DNA from: Epiperipatus broadwayi
Taxonomy: Eukaryota; Onychophora; Udeonychophora; Euonychophora; Peripatidae
Assembly: GCA_028023455.1 (NCBI GenBank)
Contig: JAQFVV010006231.1
Span: forward strand, 2,129,478 to 2,193,477
Length of the DNA stretch: 64,000 bases
Reading direction: 5' to 3'
Part shown: positions 1-12,797 of the stretch, one piece after another
Layout: every line of letters starts with the position of its first letter
Numbering within the stretch: position 1 is the stretch's first letter
Translations under genes and position numbers: made by a program
The notes under the pieces: generated by a model
Databases searched by the model: none
What the model was told of the DNA's origin: nothing
Seen by the model: only the letters and a program-made list of their open reading frames with translations

Positions 1-1728
1 TGAATTGTTTTCCCATATCAATCAAATTTAGGAATTTCCTATCAGAAAAACAATCTATAGCAACCCAGACGGCCATTCACTAAAAGTTGATAAATAAGTA
101 TCTAACTCAAACAACGATAAATAATTGCTCAAATTTTCACCATCAAGCAATGAGTATTTGATGAAGCTTTTATTTATTTTCTAAGGAAGCTGTAAAAAAA
201 AATTCTGTCCTGCAAGGGGTTATTGAAAGAATTTTTTATATTTTTTAACATACATATGATTTGAATGGGGTAGGAGGCATGCCTTTTGGGGCTAAATTTT
301 AAAAAAAAAATGTTTTTATTTTCTTTATTTTTTCTTTTAGTTTCAAATGGCCAATTGTTTGCAGCAAAAATTGGATGAACTCATAAAAATAAGTACAGTG
401 ATTCTCATATCATCAAGTTGTTTAAATGTTTTTAATTAAAATTATTGTAATCATAGATAATTTAATCATTTAAAAAAAAAACTCAAAATATTATCTTGAT
501 TGTTTTATATAACTAAAACTACATATACTAAAAACTTTTCTGTCTCTCAATATATTTTTTTTAAATTATATATACAAACAACGTAAGGAAATGGTCTAGA
601 AATTTTAAATTTATCTATTTATACCAATAATGAATGCTGTTAAACATAAATGATATCATTAAAGTAAATCTTATGTTTGTGACATAGTAGCAGAACACCC
701 GCTTGCTATTTCCATAACTTGTGTTTATGTCTTGGACATGAAAATTCAACCAGGCTTAGAATTTTATTTCAGGCAGCCATATAACTATTCACTATTGCTT
801 GGGAAATAGATATCTACCTATTTTTAACTAAAGTATAAACAAGGATGGAAAATGGCTTAAATCCTCTCCATTTGGTAATTGATAAGCTTTATGAGTAATA
901 TTTTTTTTCCACAGATTCCTTTTAGGGACTCTTGTAGAGGTCTTTGCTATGCCACAGTCTTGTTTGTTCAAACTTTGAAGTTGTGGCATAATTCTCATGA
1001 TGAAGAAAGGCCATTTTACATGATGAAAATATTTTTACAAGAATTTTATAAGCATTGGTGAATTTGATTATTAAACTTTCATTAATAATTTCTACAAATT
1101 CAAAGTTAAATAATCAAAAAAATTAATGCAAATTTTTTTAGCAAATCTTATCTTAATAATCATGGAACTAAACTTCTTGTATTTACTATTTTTCACAGAT
1201 GCTCAAATAAAAATTTGATTCAAGTAATATCATATGCAGAATAATTTATATTTATTTATTACATGAATATTATTATAGATATTAAACTATTTTTTAAAAA
1301 AAAGATTTGGTAATAGTTGATTAGACACACACTACTTAATGGCATTGTTACTATGCAAAAACTATAAAAGATGAATGTTTCCAGGCCTGTTGGCCACATA
1401 AATGGCATATTTATGTATTTTAGCACATAAATAATGCTATCAAGTGGCATGTGTGTCTAACCAACAAATACCAAAGATTTTTACTGCTGAGAAAAAAGAA
1501 GTATGTACTCAAAACATCACATATCAAACTAAAGGATTGACTTGGATACCTATGGACACAATTTAGTTTCATAAATTGATTTATAAAATAATTTTAAACT
1601 CATCTTTAAGTTATTGTTTTTCATCTTTTTCTCACTGTTTTCTTTTTATAAAGTCATAATGGCTAATCTAATTTTTGAGTGATTATTAATAATTATAATA
1701 TTTATACTATATTATATACTATTTGTAT
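1..1728. other. Intergenic, no gene seen
   Basis: Very A+T-rich DNA with poly-A/T runs and scattered stops in all frames. The longest open frames are about 60 codons, have no recognisable domain and look like chance frames. I see no supported feature in it. Confidence 0.7.
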
Positions 1729-1962
1729 GCTGGACATATTTTTAGAAGAAATGATAATAGATGAACAGTTGAAATCTTAAACTGGATTCTAAAAGATTGT
1801 AAAAGACCTAGAAAGAGATCACATGTGAGGTGGATGGATGAAATAAAGAAGTGGGGGGGTGATGGGAAGAAGACAGGCTAAAGATTGAAAAAGATGGATT
1901 GAACTTGGAGAGATCTTCATTCTCTATTGGATTGGTAATAGTTGAAAATAATAATGATGATA
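1729..1962 (+). pseudogene. RTE-type LINE, 3' end fragment (copy 1)
   Basis: The plus strand translates, through an in-frame TGA, into the C-terminal tail typical of RTE-clade retrotransposons: an AGH motif, then TVEILNWI, then a KRPRKRSHVRWMDEI block. The fragment is 5'-truncated and lacks the reverse-transcriptase core. It ends in an AATAATGATGATATAT tract, as RTE elements often end in short simple repeats. It is the same family as the longer copy at 26.75-27.18 kb, with which it shares EILNWI and HVRWxDEI. Dead fragment; no function expected. Confidence 0.75.
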
Positions 1963-2700
1963 TATTATTTATAGTTTTGATAATGCAATTCTATATTAGA
2001 CTTACAATGTTTTATACATGGAAAAAAAATTTTTAATAATTATTATTATTATTATTATATTAATAACATTGTATTTATAGGAGGAAAAAAAATTCTCTAA
2101 ACAATTTTGCAATGAACCAAACAAATTATTTTTAACAAATGCTTTTAACAATAACGTTATAATATTTTAAATTGTAATTAATAAGCAATTTTTTTTCTCC
2201 GCTGTTCAGAATTAATTGAAAAATTTAACTTTTTGCAAGTTTTGAGTTAATTTAATGCTTTTTAAAAAAAAAAAAAAAAATTAAAAACGAATATAAGCAT
2301 TGTTATAAAATAGACACCTATTATACTATTGATATCAAACAAAATAGAAACATATATTTACTTGTTCTTCAATCACAAGTAAACTTTAATAACATTAATG
2401 TTTAGCAAATCAAAACCTATCTTTCTCTTTTCTGGATTATCATAATATGATTTAAATGTTATGTACATTCTAACAAAAAAGGTAGAGTTTTATATAATCT
2501 AAACTTTAATTTAGTTTTATTCATACTGAACATGCTTTTGACATGGATATGTCATATTTTTAGGAACTTAAGTTTATTTATCTCGACATATATATTTTCT
2601 CAGTCGTTATGTTCCAAAAATTCTCAAAAATTAAAAATAATATGTACAGACATATATAATACTTGAATACAAGTGTGTTTATATTGAACTTTAGATTAAT
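1963..2700. other. Intergenic, low complexity
   Basis: A+T-rich spacer with an ATT-type microsatellite near 2035-2060 and an A-run near 2265-2280. No gene seen. Confidence 0.6.
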
Positions 2701-2937
2701 TAGAGGAAATGTGAACACAGACTTTCAAGCTCCTTTTGGCTATGACTACATATATGGGAAAAAGAGAAATAATCTCCAATTTACATATTTTGTGCTAAAA
2801 CAGCACTCATAAGTTGGTCAATATCATCATCTCTGATCCATACATATAATCAGTGCTCAGTTTATATTATGATAGCAAATATTCAAACTTTAATGGACAG
2901 GCTTCAATCTTCTTCACACTTTCCACACACACACAAC
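2701..2937 (+). repeat. Interspersed repeat R1, copy 1
   Basis: Begins with GTGAACACAGACTTTCAAG and contains the blocks shared by all R1 copies: ACATATTTTGTGCTAAA, a CAT(A/C)AGTTGGTC block followed by ATCATCATCTC, AATCAGTGCTCAG and CTTTAATGGACAGGCTTCAA. It is diverged from copies 2, 3 and 5 and ends in a CA-rich stretch. Non-coding; most likely a non-autonomous transposon. Confidence 0.7.
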
Positions 2938-4903
2938 CATCATTAAATAAATTATTAAATAAATCCAAGAATATTTGAGTCAGCACACAAAATTGTTTAC
3001 AAAATTCAGTGCAACCAATACATGTGAAATGTTGCATATTATGGGGAATTGTGTGTTAATTTATCAACTAAATTAGCCTGGCATAAATACTCATATAATA
3101 GAGGACAAAGGAATGAAAAATACATCCATATTTGTGAATCATGAACAGAAATCAGGCCGTAAGTTTGATTTAACAATACCTGAAATTGTGCATACAGAAA
3201 GATAGGATAGGAAATGCAAAATCAAAGAGGCCTGGATAATCTTAAGGAATTGTGATGGTGTAAATAAAAAGGATTATTTAAATAAATTTGAATAAAACAA
3301 AATATATTTAAATATTAAAGTAATGACTGAGATAAGATAAATTCCGTGAACACTAAATAAACTTAGGAGTTGCTATGAAAATGACATATTCATGTCAAAG
3401 CATGCTCAGCTTGAATAAAACTAAACTAAAGTTTAAGTTATATGACAGTCTATTCTTTCTGTTAAAATGTACATAATATTTAAATAATATAACATTAATG
3501 TTGTAAGTATTTGAGTTCTGTTTTTTTCTCCTGCATTGATTGTTTGATATAATAAGTTTTTATAGTTACAATAAATAGCAGAAATATACTTAAATTTTAA
3601 TTTAACCTTTGATTTAATCCCTATGATTATTTCATAAGGAACTTAGAATAAATATTAAAAAATATATTTTAAAAATGTTGTATAAAAACATTAGACATAC
3701 TTTTAGATATTAAAAATATAAAAGAGCAATCAAAAAAGAAAATTACATTGAAAAAAAAATGTATATAAATTTTTGTCAAAGAAATAAAAATTACATTAAT
3801 ATAAAACCAAAAAAGGACAGGAAAAAATGGAAAATTAAGTAAATACATTAAAACAATTAAAAAATTAAGTAAGATTTAAAAATTTACAATTTAACAAATA
3901 TGGTATGTACAGAAAAAATAAATAAAAGAAATTGTAATAATACAAATGCAATAAGAATTTAAACAATTTAGAAATAAATAAATATATAGAAAAAATAGTT
4001 GTTATAATTGACTATTTATTAGTCTGCATTAAGAACTTGTTATATTTACCTGTTTTTAATGAGGTTTATTTAAATTTCTTTGTATCAATAATTTCAGTCT
4101 CTGTGGTCAAGTTGCAATCTTTAGTGTCTATATAAATATATTGGATCATAAAAAAAAGTGGAGGATTCCACTTTTATTGTTAAAAGAATGTTGCCTTGAC
4201 AACAGATTGTGATTGTTGGTTGTTACTGATATTGAGATTGTCTAAGTGTTGACGGATTTTAATGATATAGAAAAAATATAAAATATATTATTTTGAAAAT
4301 AAAGATATTCATAAGATTTTAAGAATAGCGTTTGAAGATTTTAAAAATGAAATATATAATCTGATTCATAAAATTAATAATAAAACATAGGAAAGCAAAT
4401 AATAGCAATGTAAAATATATTAACAGTGAAAGAAATTAAAAAATTATGAACAACTATTTTTATCAAATCTGTCAAAGAAAGCAACTTAATTATATTAAAC
4501 AGAAACGATTATCTTAAAAAGTAAATTTCATATTAAAAGATAAAGTATTCATTAAAATAAAAACTTTGACAGTTAACAATCAAAAATATAAAAAAGATGT
4601 AATTTAATCAAAGAAATGTATTTCATAGAGTCAATCAATAAATGTATTTTTAAAAATATAATAAATATAAATTATAGTACTGTAATGATATATTGTGCCC
4701 AAATAGACATAAAAAAGTGATACTTTAAGCACTTATAATTAAAAGTTCAAAATTATATTAAATAAGATATGACAATGGCAGCAAATAGTAGCTTTAAAGC
4801 CAAATAAATAAAAACCTTTATTTAAAAATAAAAGATAACGATTTATTAAACCATTAAGCAGCATCACATGATCACATTTCCTATACTATCACATTAATTG
4901 TTG
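2938..4903. other. Intergenic, A-rich low complexity
   Basis: Long adenine-rich stretch, densest at 3650-4000 and 4260-4850. No coding frame or RNA gene recognised. Confidence 0.6.
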
Positions 4904-5225
4904 ATAAACAGAGCAAAACTCTCCATACAGTATTGCCACCTGTGCTAAACAGAGTAATCAATGGATGCCAGAAGGCTTGTGCATAAAATCCCTATCTAAT
5001 GCCGACTCATCCAATATCCCCAGACTAGTTTCTGGCTTGTGGCCTTCGTCAGTGAGGAGCTTTGGATCTGAGAGCACTGACGAAGGCCACAAGCCAGAAA
5101 CTAGTCTGGGGATATTGGATGAGTAGGCATTAGATAGGGATTTTATGCACAAGCCTTCTGGCATCCATTGATTACTCTGTTTAGCACAGGTGGTAATACT
5201 GTATGGAGAGTTTTGCTCTGTTTAT
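4904..5225. mobile_element. Near-perfect palindromic (foldback/MITE) element, family P1, copy 1
   Basis: The two arms (about 4904-5058 and 5074-5225) are almost exact reverse complements around a short loop containing GAGGAGCTTTGGATCTG. Outer ends read ATAAACAGAGCAAAACTC and its complement. The arms are more G+C-rich than the surroundings. A 15-bp direct repeat ATAACGATTTATTAA lies at 4835-4849 and 5224-5238, so the inserted unit may be 4850-5238 rather than just the hairpin. Related but degraded copies are at 22.4 kb and, more distantly, 35.4 kb. The open frame across the hairpin is a by-product of the palindrome. Confidence 0.85.
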
Positions 5226-5662
5226 AACGATTTATTAATGAAAATTAAAGATTTTATTAAAATATATACTAAATTACTTTTTAATAGATATAATTTCAAT
5301 GTACACAAATAAGAATATGAATAAATCTATAGATTTAGCAGTTGATAAATATTTATAAAACAAAATAAAATGTATTAATTAATATTTTAATTGAAATAGC
5401 AGAATTAACTTCAAAGAAATTATATCTAAATTTAATAATAAATATAAGAATTATTAACTTTTTCAAAAATATTAAATGTATTAAAACATCATACGATCAC
5501 CTTTTTTATGCTACTGTTTTAATATTAAACTATCAAATCAGAACTCAAAATATGTGATTATTTTTTTATATATGTAATTGATTTCAGTTAAATAGAATTT
5601 GAGTATAGCTGTCATCTAGAAATAAAAATGAAACCTAAATTTAGATTCATTTTATTATATAT
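5226..5662. other. Intergenic, A-rich
   Basis: No gene seen. Part of it (about 5490-5545) loosely resembles the sequence just left of the palindrome (4860-4915), which may reflect an older local duplication. Confidence 0.45.
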
Positions 5663-5985
5663 AGGATATGTGAGCACAGACTTTCATACGACTCACACTC
5701 TCCACTCTATCTCATACCCCTGATACACTTGAACACACATATGTCGAAAAAATGAATAATCATCAATATACATATTTCATGCTAAACCAGCAATCATCAG
5801 TTGGTCCAGATTATCATCTCTACACATATATGCAATAAGTGCTCAGATATATATTAAGATAGCCAATCCTCATACTTTAATGGACAAGCTTCAACCCACT
5901 TCAACTCTTCAACCGTCCATACAATTGAAAATCTGATGATGGAATGCTCAAAGGCATTAAAATGCAACCTTGCAATTGCAGAAAA
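5663..5985 (+). repeat. Interspersed repeat R1, copy 2
   Basis: Shares with copy 3 GTGAGCACAGACTTTCA, the CTATCTCATAC block, ACACACATATGT, CATCAGTTGGTCCAGAT, TTTAATGGACAAGCTTCAA and a GAAAATCTGATGATGGAATG block near its end. It includes both the CA-rich left part and the right part missing from copy 1. Non-coding. Confidence 0.75.
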
Positions 5986-6238
5986 AAATAAAGAATATAC
6001 CAATACAAAATTACTTCCTGTTACTATTGATTATACAATAACAGACAGGGGTTATTCAACAGGAGTTCTAAATGCAACTTTATGTAGTATATTATGAATC
6101 ATTTCAAAATAATCATAATCAAATAAAAATATATCTAGTTTATTTTAAAAGATATGCAGATAATTACATATTCATATTCAATAGAAATTAAAGAGCAATA
6201 TATAACTTTTTGCAAAATAATAAAAAAAATAGAATTAT

Positions 6239-6608
6239 AGGGGATTTGAATACAGACTTCCAGGCTCACTTCAGCTATCCACTCTATCTAATACAACTAA
6301 TAAACATGACCACACATATGTGACAAAGATAAATGATCTCCAATATACATATTTTGTGTTAACCCAGCCCTCATCAGTTGGTCCAGATCATCATCTCCCA
6401 TATATATATAACCAGTGTTTGGTTTATATTAAAATAGTATATCTTCGAACTTTAATGGACAGCCCTCAATCTACTCTCCCCTCCAACTCTTCAGCCATCT
6501 ATATCATTGAAAATTTGATGACGGAATACCTAAATCTATGTGTATTGGTTGTATGAGATACGAGTGGATAACTGAAGCATGGTTGAAAGTCTGTATTTAA
6601 ATCTCCTT
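6239..6608 (+). mobile_element. R1 repeat with terminal inverted repeats, copy 3 (most complete)
   Basis: The left end (GGGGATTTGAATACAGACTT at 6240) is repeated in inverted orientation at the right end (6550-6608), giving imperfect terminal inverted repeats of about 60 bp. The centre holds the R1 blocks. This structure suggests R1 is a non-autonomous DNA transposon or foldback element and that the other copies are truncated. No clear target duplication was found. Open frames inside are not conserved between copies. Confidence 0.75.
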
Positions 6609-7015
6609 TAATTCGCTCTAAATTCCAAGTATACAATAAATTTAAAAAAATACTTGTATTCAAAATATTAATAAGATACATAAAAAATAAATTATCATAG
6701 AAAAAACATATATAACAATACTAGAAATTACTTTTCAAACACATATATAAAATGTAAAATTAATAAAAAGTATTGTACCAATGAAGATGATTATGAAAAG
6801 TTAATAAAATAATAATAGAATTTAAGAGTCATAGTTATCCAAAAGTAGTTTAAAAAATAATAGAAAATAAAATAGAAGATAATAATAAATTGTTCCTATA
6901 AAAATGCCAAACAAATAAATAGGAATAAAAATTAACCACAATAAAATAATAAAAAGTTTAAATAAAGTTATAAATAAATTAAATAAAAAGATTAGTATGT
7001 ATATTATACCAAGCT
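6609..7015. other. Intergenic, A-rich
   Basis: Adenine-rich spacer between R1 copy 3 and duplication copy A. No feature recognised. Confidence 0.55.
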
Positions 7016-9982
7016 GGGGTATTCCAACCGCATCCGATCCTATACATATATGGGTAATTTTTTTTCATCTGAATTTTAATTAATTATTTAATATAAGGAT
7101 TATTAATGGTTGGAACTGTCAAATGATATCTTACTTAACCTCACTATATGATGCCTTCTTTTGATAAAACTTTATGCGATGTTTTGTTTATTTTCTAATC
7201 TAGTGCGAACGTTTCTTAGAAGAGATAGCAATTTGCAATTTTCTCTCCACTGTAGGCCTTAGGAAACTAGTGAGATATTAAATCCATCAAAAGTAGGATG
7301 TTACTCATATTTTCAAGAAAGAGAAACACACGCATATATTTACTTTTAATACAACTAGCATTCGTAAACTTTGAATTCTAATAGATAAATAGCAAAAGGC
7401 CTGTTGAAAGTGAAAACGATTTCGACTTGTTTCATTTCATTATACTGTATAAGACTTTAAGAATAAGCTTGTGATTCATTTTTTTATTTTTAAAAATAAT
7501 AGTAATAAATAAAGAACACAGGAAGTAATTAAGATTTAGTATATTTTTCAAGTACCAATGAAGACATCAAAGCATATCGAATTTTGAAAACAGTATTTTA
7601 TTAAATAATACTACTTATCCATACATCTTAATAAATTGGTGTGTTGTATTTTTTCAGTTATGAATTTATGTGTATGTGCGTGTATGATTGAAGTTTTATT
7701 TAAAAAAAAAAAAACATTTTTTATAACAATAACTACTCAACAAAGTCTATGAAAACATAGACCTCGAATGTCTTGGCTAGCAATATAAGAAAAATTAGTC
7801 GGGGGGGGGGGGATAAAAAAATTTTTTTTAGTTTGTATTCACATATCTGCTTCTTTTATCATTGCCAAAAGAAAATCTATATGATTAACCAATATTAATA
7901 TAATTTACGTTTTTTATTACTTTTATAATGCTGCATATAATTACAACACACTATTGACGGCTTCAATTGTTCCAGCAATCTTCTTCAGAACTATAACAAA
8001 AGCAATACAAATACATGCATACAAATATACATGATCACATAATTTTACATTACATATACATATTCTGCCTTGTAATCATTATTTATATACTCACATATGT
8101 CTTTATATATATCTATATAATTATTACCTTTATATATATATATATTACATATTATAAACTTTTTTATGTTTTATATTTATCAATCAATACATCATATAAT
8201 CATATAAATATTATTTTTATTTCATTTATTTTTTACTATTTTATTCTTATTAATTATGTGAAGCATTATAAAAGTAATAACGAATGTAAATGGTAATATT
8301 ATATGGATTTGGCAATGCAATAAGAAAGATAAAGATTAACCAATATTTTACTATAAAAGAATACGCAATGTATATATTTATGAAATTGTTAATTAAGGAA
8401 TTACATAGCATGAATTATTAAAAACACAGTTGACATCTATTTTAAAGACCATAAAACATTAGTGGAGATTTAAACAGCAACTGAAATATAGCTCCCATCA
8501 TTCTTACTTCACTATACATCTGTAAAGTGTTCATCGGAATTTAAAGCAAGTACATACATCAATAATGCTATTAAGAATACCAAAACATAATATCAATGTA
8601 GTACTGAAAGAATTAGTTATCGGAATTGTAAAATATTGATTTGTATATTTATTCATTATATCCGGATCTACTGTTGGAAGGAAGCAATATTTTTCAAGTG
8701 TTGAAGAAAACATTTATTAATTTTGCACCATGGTTTGGATCACAGATATTATAAAATTATTAGTCACAGTATCCAATTAAAGTAATAGTTAAAATTAAAG
8801 AAGACTATAACAGTGATATTAAATATATCCTGCAGAAATTAACCTGTGATGATGTTCAATATTACTAGTAATCATACATCATTGTGATTTGAATAAGAAA
8901 TATGTGATGTAATGATCTTTTAGAAATGAGTTAATGTATCTAAATGTACTCATGAGGAAATTATAATTGATAACACAAAGCCATAAGTCTAAAATACCAT
9001 TTTTTTGTAATATTATTGCTCCATAGTTACAGTGTATTCAAGAAATTGCATAGGATTTGTAAGCAGTCTGAGTGTTTTAAAACTTTGGATATTGAGTGTC
9101 TTAATAATGTTGTAGAAGTTTATATATATTCAAGTAATCACTTCATATATGTCTGTCACTACAAAGAATAATTGTGAAAAGCAAATAATTAATTAGAGAA
9201 AATAGTTATACTTGATTGAGATTACGATCAATCATTGTATAGAGTTTATTAGGATAACTTATTTAGGTTTCATATTCTTTATAACAAGCCATTATAAGTT
9301 AAACTTTCTTTACCAATTTAATTTGAACAAATTTAATTCAAACACATACTTTCCATTAATTGTGCAATGTGTATATTGTCTTGTATCATAGATGGTTTAA
9401 ACACCCACATGATGTCCACATGTTTGATTTTCCATGATATATATTACTATTACTTGTTTATTATTTATGCAATATAAATAAACTGCCATTGTTGTTTTTT
9501 TAACTAGAAGCTGTGGTTTGCACTTATTTTAATTCATAACAATAATAATTATAAGCTATAGCCACAGAAGACAGGGATAGGTGAACCTTAACTGACAAAT
9601 AGTTTTATTTGAATTTATATCTATTTCACTCAATTAACATTAGTTAGTGTTTATTTTTGAAGACTAGTATCTAATGAAGAGTTAGAGGTCTTCATTATTC
9701 AATCCTATATTAGGTTGTAGTGGTATGATTGAGAGGTTAAAGACAACACCCACATATAAAACTCTTTATTTTAACATTTCAATATAGTGCATTTTATGAA
9801 ATATTAAGTCTAACTTACTATAATAGAGTCTCTACCTGAGAATATTAAATCTATTATTTTTCTTTCACCCATTTCATTGATCACAGGATTCTTTTTTCTC
9901 AATTTATTTAATTACATTCATACAATGAATATACGTGTTATATTGAATATGTGACCATGATTATCTGGCCATTCCACTCATA
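7016..9982 (+). repeat. Long direct duplication, copy A
   Basis: Collinear with 13292-15892 in the same orientation. Shared landmarks include CACTATATGATGCC, TAGGAAACTAGTG, AACTTTGAATTCTAATAG, AAGTGTTCATCGGAATTTAA, AAACTTTGGATATTGAGTG, ACACCCACATGAT, ACCTTAACTG, CAATCCTATATTAGGTTG and ATGTGACCATGATTA. Copy A has about 95 extra bases near 7043-7137 and a 451-bp insertion at 7897-8347. No coding capacity is conserved between the copies, so this is either a segmental duplication or two copies of a large non-coding transposon; the sequence does not decide. Confidence 0.85.
7897..8347. mobile_element. 451-bp insertion with 14-bp target duplication
   Basis: GATTAACCAATATT occurs at 7883-7896 and again at 8334-8347. 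Duplication copy B has it only once (14186-14199), so B keeps the empty site. A 14-bp target duplication suggests an insertion by LINE machinery. The insert begins AATATAATTTACG, is T/A-rich in the middle, ends AATAAGAAAGATAAA and has no tRNA-like promoter boxes that I can see. Its open frame (8015-8296, tyrosine/isoleucine-rich) looks like an A+T-composition artefact. Family unknown. Confidence 0.75.
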
Positions 9983-10429
9983 ATGTTACAGTTTTTGGAG
10001 TTTATCTGTATTGCTTGAATATGAATTACTAATATCCAAGATCAGTGCAAATCCTATGTAGAGACTTTTATTAAAACATTTTTTTTAGGTAGTAAATATT
10101 TTTTTAGATATCCATAAGATATTATTGGCTATTTTAATTATGTAAATAATCCCATCAGAGTGAAAATGCTTGGGGGTGTATTTTATTAGAAGCCTTAATT
10201 GATGGAGTTGGTTCAAAGATAGACATCAACAATATACCATTATTTATCAACAGTAAATTATTTTTATTTATCAACAATAAATTATTTTTCTGCATTGTTT
10301 GTGATAGTCATAGATAAGTTTTCCTTGTATCTTTATTTTATTAAATAGTAGTGTGGAGGCCACTAATTTAGAAGTGGGGCCTGAGGTGAGTATCTCAGTC
10401 TTAGTAATAATAATGCTCATAAAATTTGA
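9983..10429. other. Intergenic
   Basis: Spacer following duplication copy A. It contains a short direct repeat near 10247-10287 (TTATTTATCAACA(G/A)TAAATTATTTTT twice). No gene recognised. Confidence 0.5.
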
Positions 10430-11960
10430 GGCTCTTGAAAGTAAAATGGATGCAAATTCAAAGAAGATAAATGCTTTACAAAATGGATGTAAATTCAAAG
10501 GAGATGAATGCTAAAATGGATGTTAATTCAAAAGAATTAAAGGTAAAAGTTTTGAAGTATTAAAGAAGAAATTGGAAGAGCAAAATGAAGAATTAATGAA
10601 TGAAATTAATGTTAGATTCAATGCAAGATTTGAAGAATTTAGACAGGATCTAGACACTAAATTAAAATAATCTGAATAAAGATGTTATGTAAAGTTTGGA
10701 GAATTGAGAGAATAGACAAAAAGGCTAGAAAGTAAATTAGATTTAATTCTGGAGAAATTTGAAGGGATTTTGAAATTAAGGTACAGGTAAAGGTCAAAGA
10801 TATTATAATAAAATTGAATACCAGGTACTGCAATTTAATAAAAGCTCTGAGTCATTCTGAAAGTGAGTTAAGAATTTTACAGAAGAAATTTAAAACAGTT
10901 TAGAGTATTAATGAGATAAATAAGAATATCTACTATGAGTTAGAAGATAATGAAGCAATCATACACAAAAAATTTTACAATAAGATTTTAAGTAAGGAAT
11001 GTAAAATAATTAAAGCAGAGTTCCATGATAACTGACAAAAGGAGTATTACCACATCAAGAATCATAAACTTGCCTATCCCAAAAAGAGAAATCATTATAG
11101 GTGCAGAGGAGAGGAGAAAATTTTATTAACATAAATATGATGAGAATTTTAACCTATCACTTTGTAGTAATGATGGTGATACAGAAAATATAGGTTCAAA
11201 GAGTAAGCAATATAATTTCTTGAGTAGACTACCCTAAAAGGATATACCATATCAATTTTAGTGCACCAATGACCATTAATCAATGGCATAACTATTGTCA
11301 TAAATGTAGAATGAAGATAAACATTGTAAATGGACATAACTTAAATGGTAGTAAGGAGAAAGAACACCAATATGAACCTTCTATAAAAAAATTCTTTAAA
11401 CACTCTTTTTGTAATTATAAAACTAAGTGGCATAAAACTTGGCATGAGTGAGAAAGAATAGTTCACAACACTGTCTCTAAAAATATTAAAATTTATTAAA
11501 AAGTTAAATAATTTATACAAACCAGTTTTTAACCTTGATTACTTTGAATGTAATTATGGAGCAGAAGTTATGGAAGATGTAAATAATCATTGAAACAAAG
11601 TATACAATAAATTAGTTAGAAAATTAAAAAGTTCAAATTTCTGTTATGAGACAAATGATATAGAAGAGTTTATAAACTTTCACATAACTCGAAGTACCAA
11701 AAGGGTTAATTTCCATAAATATTTGTTCATAATGGAGACTAGGAATACTTAATGCAATATATCAATGATAATTCTGGAGATTATAAACATTACTATAGTA
11801 AGACTGACTATGAATCAAATATAAGACCACATCCTAAACACTTACATCAATTAACTTACAACAAGTGTAACTATAAAATAAGAGTTAAGAAAACTTTAGA
11901 AAATATAGTTCTAAAAATTGAGAAGCATGAAAAAGATATGATAGAACTCCAAAGTTGAAT
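10430..11960 (+). pseudogene. Degenerate lysine/glutamate-rich coiled-coil coding relic
   Basis: The plus strand has discontinuous open stretches in changing frames with a clear coding-like bias to Lys, Glu, Asn and Leu. One segment (about 10565-10670) has LEEQNEELMNEI followed by FNARFEEFRQDLDTKLK, heptad-like and charged. About 10700-10790 gives TKRLESKLDLILEKFEG. A Cys/His-containing stretch near 11270-11330 has WHNYCHKC. Many stops and frameshifts break it. It could be a gag-like protein of a retroelement or a decayed host coiled-coil gene; I do not recognise the family. It lies directly upstream of the IFT80-like relic without obvious connection. Confidence 0.4.
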
Positions 11961-12421
11961 AAGGACATCTCAAGGTGGTAGTTCAATTAGTTTAAAAGAA
12001 TTATAAATAGTCAGTTTGTTGAGTTGAAAGTATTTTGAGAGGGTAAAATGTCAAATATAGATAGTCTAATGGAGTCTAAGAATTGATCAAAAAATATAAT
12101 TTTAAAAATAAAAAAGTCTTGAAATAAAATTGAAGAGTTACAAGAAAATATAGAAGTGGAATTTGAAGGTAACCCAAATAAAGGTCAGACAAATTTGGAT
12201 GAATTAAGAAAAATATCAAATAATAATTGCAAAAAGATATAGTGTATAATGGTGAATATTCTGGAAGAATAAATTAGAAAATTTAATTGCAAACTTGAAT
12301 TGCTTGAACATGATCATGAACAAGTAAAAAAGAAAAAAACTTGGATAGAAATTTTGAGATTAGAAAGGCCAAAATGTAAATCTAAAAATGGTGATAAAAA
12401 TAGAGATTTATATTTAGCATA

Positions 12422-12772
12422 TATTGTAAATTACATAGTGCATCTAGCATTATGGAGCTTAGTGTAGTGGGACAATCATTGGTATGGAATGATAATCATA
12501 ATACTGAGAACTTAAACACAGTAGAAGTAGCTTACACTGCTATTAAAAAGGTTGATAAAGAGCAATATATGACTTACATTAAAGATCTTCCCAGCAAAGA
12601 ATTATGTAATGCTATAATAGCAATATTCTGTGGCAATATTCATAATGCTGAAAACATATTAATTCAATCAAAACTTTTTTGGGATTATTCTGTTAAATAT
12701 GAACTTTTACAATTGGAATAGAGTTTCAGATTTGACTATTAAACATAAAACACTTATAGATAATATTTGTCT
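12422..12772 (+). pseudogene. IFT80: IFT80-like fragment (intraflagellar transport 80, C-terminal helical region), broken
   Basis: IFT80 is a subunit of the IFT-B complex that builds cilia; after its WD40 propellers comes an alpha-helical repeat region. The frame at 12452-12721 reads NLNTVEVAYTAIKKVDKEQY, then YIKDLPSKELCNA, then a CGNIHNAENILIQSK block, which resembles that helical region. The similarity continues one frame over at about 12700-12771 with FYNWNRVSDLTIKHKT, so a frameshift lies near 12690. Further frame breaks occur upstream near 12445. No intron is visible across roughly 330 bp and no flanking IFT80 sequence was found, so this is likely a processed or duplicated pseudogene fragment. 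A real exon with assembly errors is the alternative. Identification rests on remembered family features, not a search. Confidence 0.6.
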
Positions 12773-12797
12773 GAAGGTTTGTAATCATGGTATATTA

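Noticed and set aside
4958-5164. Open frame of 68 codons at 4.96-5.16 kb
   Set aside because: Lies entirely within a near-perfect palindrome; the peptide's two halves derive from the inverted arms. Not a gene.
8015-8296. 93-codon Tyr/Ile-rich frame
   Set aside because: Falls inside the 451-bp insertion; composition reflects TA-rich repeats, with no family resemblance.
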